Source of the DNA: CAZALT01 sp964485515
GTDB lineage: Bacteria; Actinomycetota; Acidimicrobiia; Acidimicrobiales; Acidimicrobilacustridaceae
Assembly (NCBI GenBank): GCA_964485515.1
Contig: CAZALT010000196.1
Location: forward strand, 1 to 6,196
Length of the DNA stretch: 6,196 bases
Direction of reading: 5' to 3'
Shown here: positions 5,355 to 6,196 of the stretch, one piece after another
How positions within the stretch are numbered: position 1 is the stretch's first letter
How the letters are laid out: each line of letters starts with the position of its first letter
Notes under the pieces: generated by a model
Database searches by the model: none
Told to the model about the DNA's origin: nothing
The model's input: only the letters and a program-made list of their open reading frames with translations
Position numbers and translations under genes: made by a program

Positions 5355-6011
5355 CTACAGCGCGCTGATCACGACCTCGGGGTGTCTGCTTGCGAGTGGC
5401 TCGAGGTCGTCCGGATCGCCGGTGAGCACGACGCCACCGCCGCCCTCGATCGCCGAGACGACGACCAGGGCATCGACGGTCGAAGTCGACTGGGCCGCGC
5501 CGAGCAATGCCCCGGCGGCCCGGCCGGTGCGCCCGTCGGTGGAGGTGACCTCACCCACGGCCTTGATCACCCGGTTGACCAAGGCGTCCTTGGCCGACCC
5601 GCGCACGGTCTCGGCGACCACGACCGACGGGATGGATACCTCGACGCCCGCCTCCCTCGCAGCGGCCAAGGCCGCCCGGGCCCGGAGATCGTTGCGGGAC
5701 AGTGCGATCACCGCTCCGCTGTCGAGGATCAGGCGCTTGCCGAAGCGGGCCGCGATCTGGGCCGCCTCATCGAGCCGCGGGCGTGGGTCGAGCACCTCGA
5801 GCACCTCACGGTGCGGGAAGCGCAGAGCCTCGCGGTCCGACGCCGGCAACGCGGCGAGTGCCTGCGAGAGCTTGCCGCCCGCCGGAGCGTGGACGCGTTG
5901 CAGCAGCCGCCAGTGCGCTGAGGTCGTGATCGCCAGTGGCTCGTCGGAAAGGCCCTCGGGGAGCACGCCCAGCAAGGATCGAATGGCGAGGTGCTCGTCG
6001 ACGACGATCAC
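5355..6011 (-). CDS. PIN-domain protein (VapC-like ribonuclease toxin), apparent fusion of two PIN-type proteins
   Basis: 218 residues from GTG 6011-6009. Residues about 94-218 form a complete PIN domain with all the expected acids: D97 in LILDSGAVIAL, E134 in VVAETVRG, D180 in TVDALVVVSA and D199 in LTGDPDDL. PIN proteins of this type are Mg-dependent RNases, usually toxins of type II systems. Such a domain is a full toxin by itself (about 125-130 aa). Residues 1-90 start MIVVDEHLAIRSLLG and contain ITTSAHWRLLQRV and LEVLDPRPRLDEAAQIAARF, resembling the first two thirds of a different PIN-like family I recall from actinobacteria, cut off before its C-terminal part. The join at about residues 90-94 (5730-5745) has no start codon for the second domain. 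The simplest reading is a deletion that fused two toxin genes. It lies 15 nt downstream of a partial gene that may encode the antitoxin. No good ribosome binding site is seen. Confidence 0.85.
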   Translation of the reverse strand: MIVVDEHLAIRSLLGVLPEGLSDEPLAITTSAHWRLLQRVHAPAGGKLSQALAALPASDREALRFPHREVLEVLDPRPRLDEAAQIAARFGKRLILDSGAVIALSRNDLRARAALAAAREAGVEVSIPSVVVAETVRGSAKDALVNRVIKAVGEVTSTDGRTGRAAGALLGAAQSTSTVDALVVVSAIEGGGGVVLTGDPDDLEPLASRHPEVVISAL

Positions 6012-6026
6012 GGAAGTCGACCGCGA

Positions 6027-6196
6027 TCAGTCGTCGTCGGGCCCGCCGCCGAGCAGCGGGTCCGATGCACTGATCTCGGCCAACGAGTCTGCGAACTCGT
6101 CGGCAAGGTCACCCATGACCATGCGGGTGAGGATCTCATGGCCGCCGTCAGTTGGAATCCAATAGCCCGAGCGTCCATCAGACCCAGGGCGATTCA
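6027..6196 (-). CDS. C-terminal end of a possible winged-helix DNA-binding protein (partial, runs off right edge)
   Basis: A minus-strand frame enters from the right edge and ends at TGA 6029-6027, giving 55 residues. The segment GRSGYWIPTDGGHEILTRMV resembles the wing and following helix of winged-helix regulators ('YW.LT..G..IL'). It is followed by an acidic helix (GDLADEFADSLAEI) and ends in GGGPDDD. It lies 15 nt upstream of the PIN gene on the same strand, the usual place of an antitoxin gene, so it may be the regulator/antitoxin of that locus. The start and the larger part are outside the window; the family call rests on one short motif and is tentative. Base use is like its neighbours. 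Confidence 0.6.
   Translation of the reverse strand, partial: NRPGSDGRSGYWIPTDGGHEILTRMVMGDLADEFADSLAEISASDPLLGGGPDDD

Noticed and set aside
5128..6165. A 345-codon plus-strand frame through the PIN region
   Set aside because: Its translation is dominated by Ser, Arg, Thr and Pro, and it lies opposite the PIN gene, which has all its catalytic acids.
1..6196. CRISPR array, insertion sequence, tRNA or attachment site
   Set aside because: No regularly spaced repeats, transposase frame, terminal inverted repeats, tRNA-like cloverleaf or integrase gene was seen on either strand, despite the excisionase-like remnant.

Overview
The window is high-GC DNA with strong G/C preference at third codon positions, GTG starts, short gene overlaps and TANNNT-type -10 elements. 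This points to a high-GC actinobacterium; an Acidimicrobiia-like lineage is possible but is only an impression. No rRNA, tRNA, CRISPR array or insertion sequence was seen.

Left part (1-2175, minus strand): a tightly packed oxidative operon. It runs from a complete cytochrome P450, through a short-chain dehydrogenase/reductase (SDR, 8-nt overlap with the P450), into a third gene (14-nt overlap) that leaves the window on the left. The P450 would hydroxylate a substrate and the SDR could oxidise the alcohol. The substrate cannot be told from the sequence. A TetR-type repressor gene is divergent (2319-3008, plus). The 93-bp gap between the P450 start and a leader ORF holds a near-perfect 19-nt palindrome (2204-2222). 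The predicted -10 boxes of both divergent promoters lie inside it, so the regulator probably controls the operon and itself. A 17-codon leader ORF with an excellent ribosome binding site ends in a GTGA overlap with the TetR start.

Middle part (3019-5175): TetR converges on a minus-strand lipoprotein of the branched-chain amino acid/amide ABC substrate-binding family, with a perfect 12-bp-stem hairpin between them. No ABC permease or ATPase is present. A gap of about 300 bp with several small palindromes separates it from a plus-strand gene for a small, uncharacterised membrane protein. That gene is followed by two tandem hairpins.

Right part (5171-6196): what looks like a decayed toxin-antitoxin or mobile-element island. 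It holds an excisionase-like DNA-binding gene remnant interrupted by TAG (plus strand). Converging on it is a PIN-domain protein whose N-terminal 90 residues look like the front of a second, different PIN-like toxin. Upstream of that is the C-terminal end of a probable winged-helix protein, 15 nt away and running off the right edge. The apparent chimeric toxin and the broken excisionase-like gene are the most unusual things in the window.
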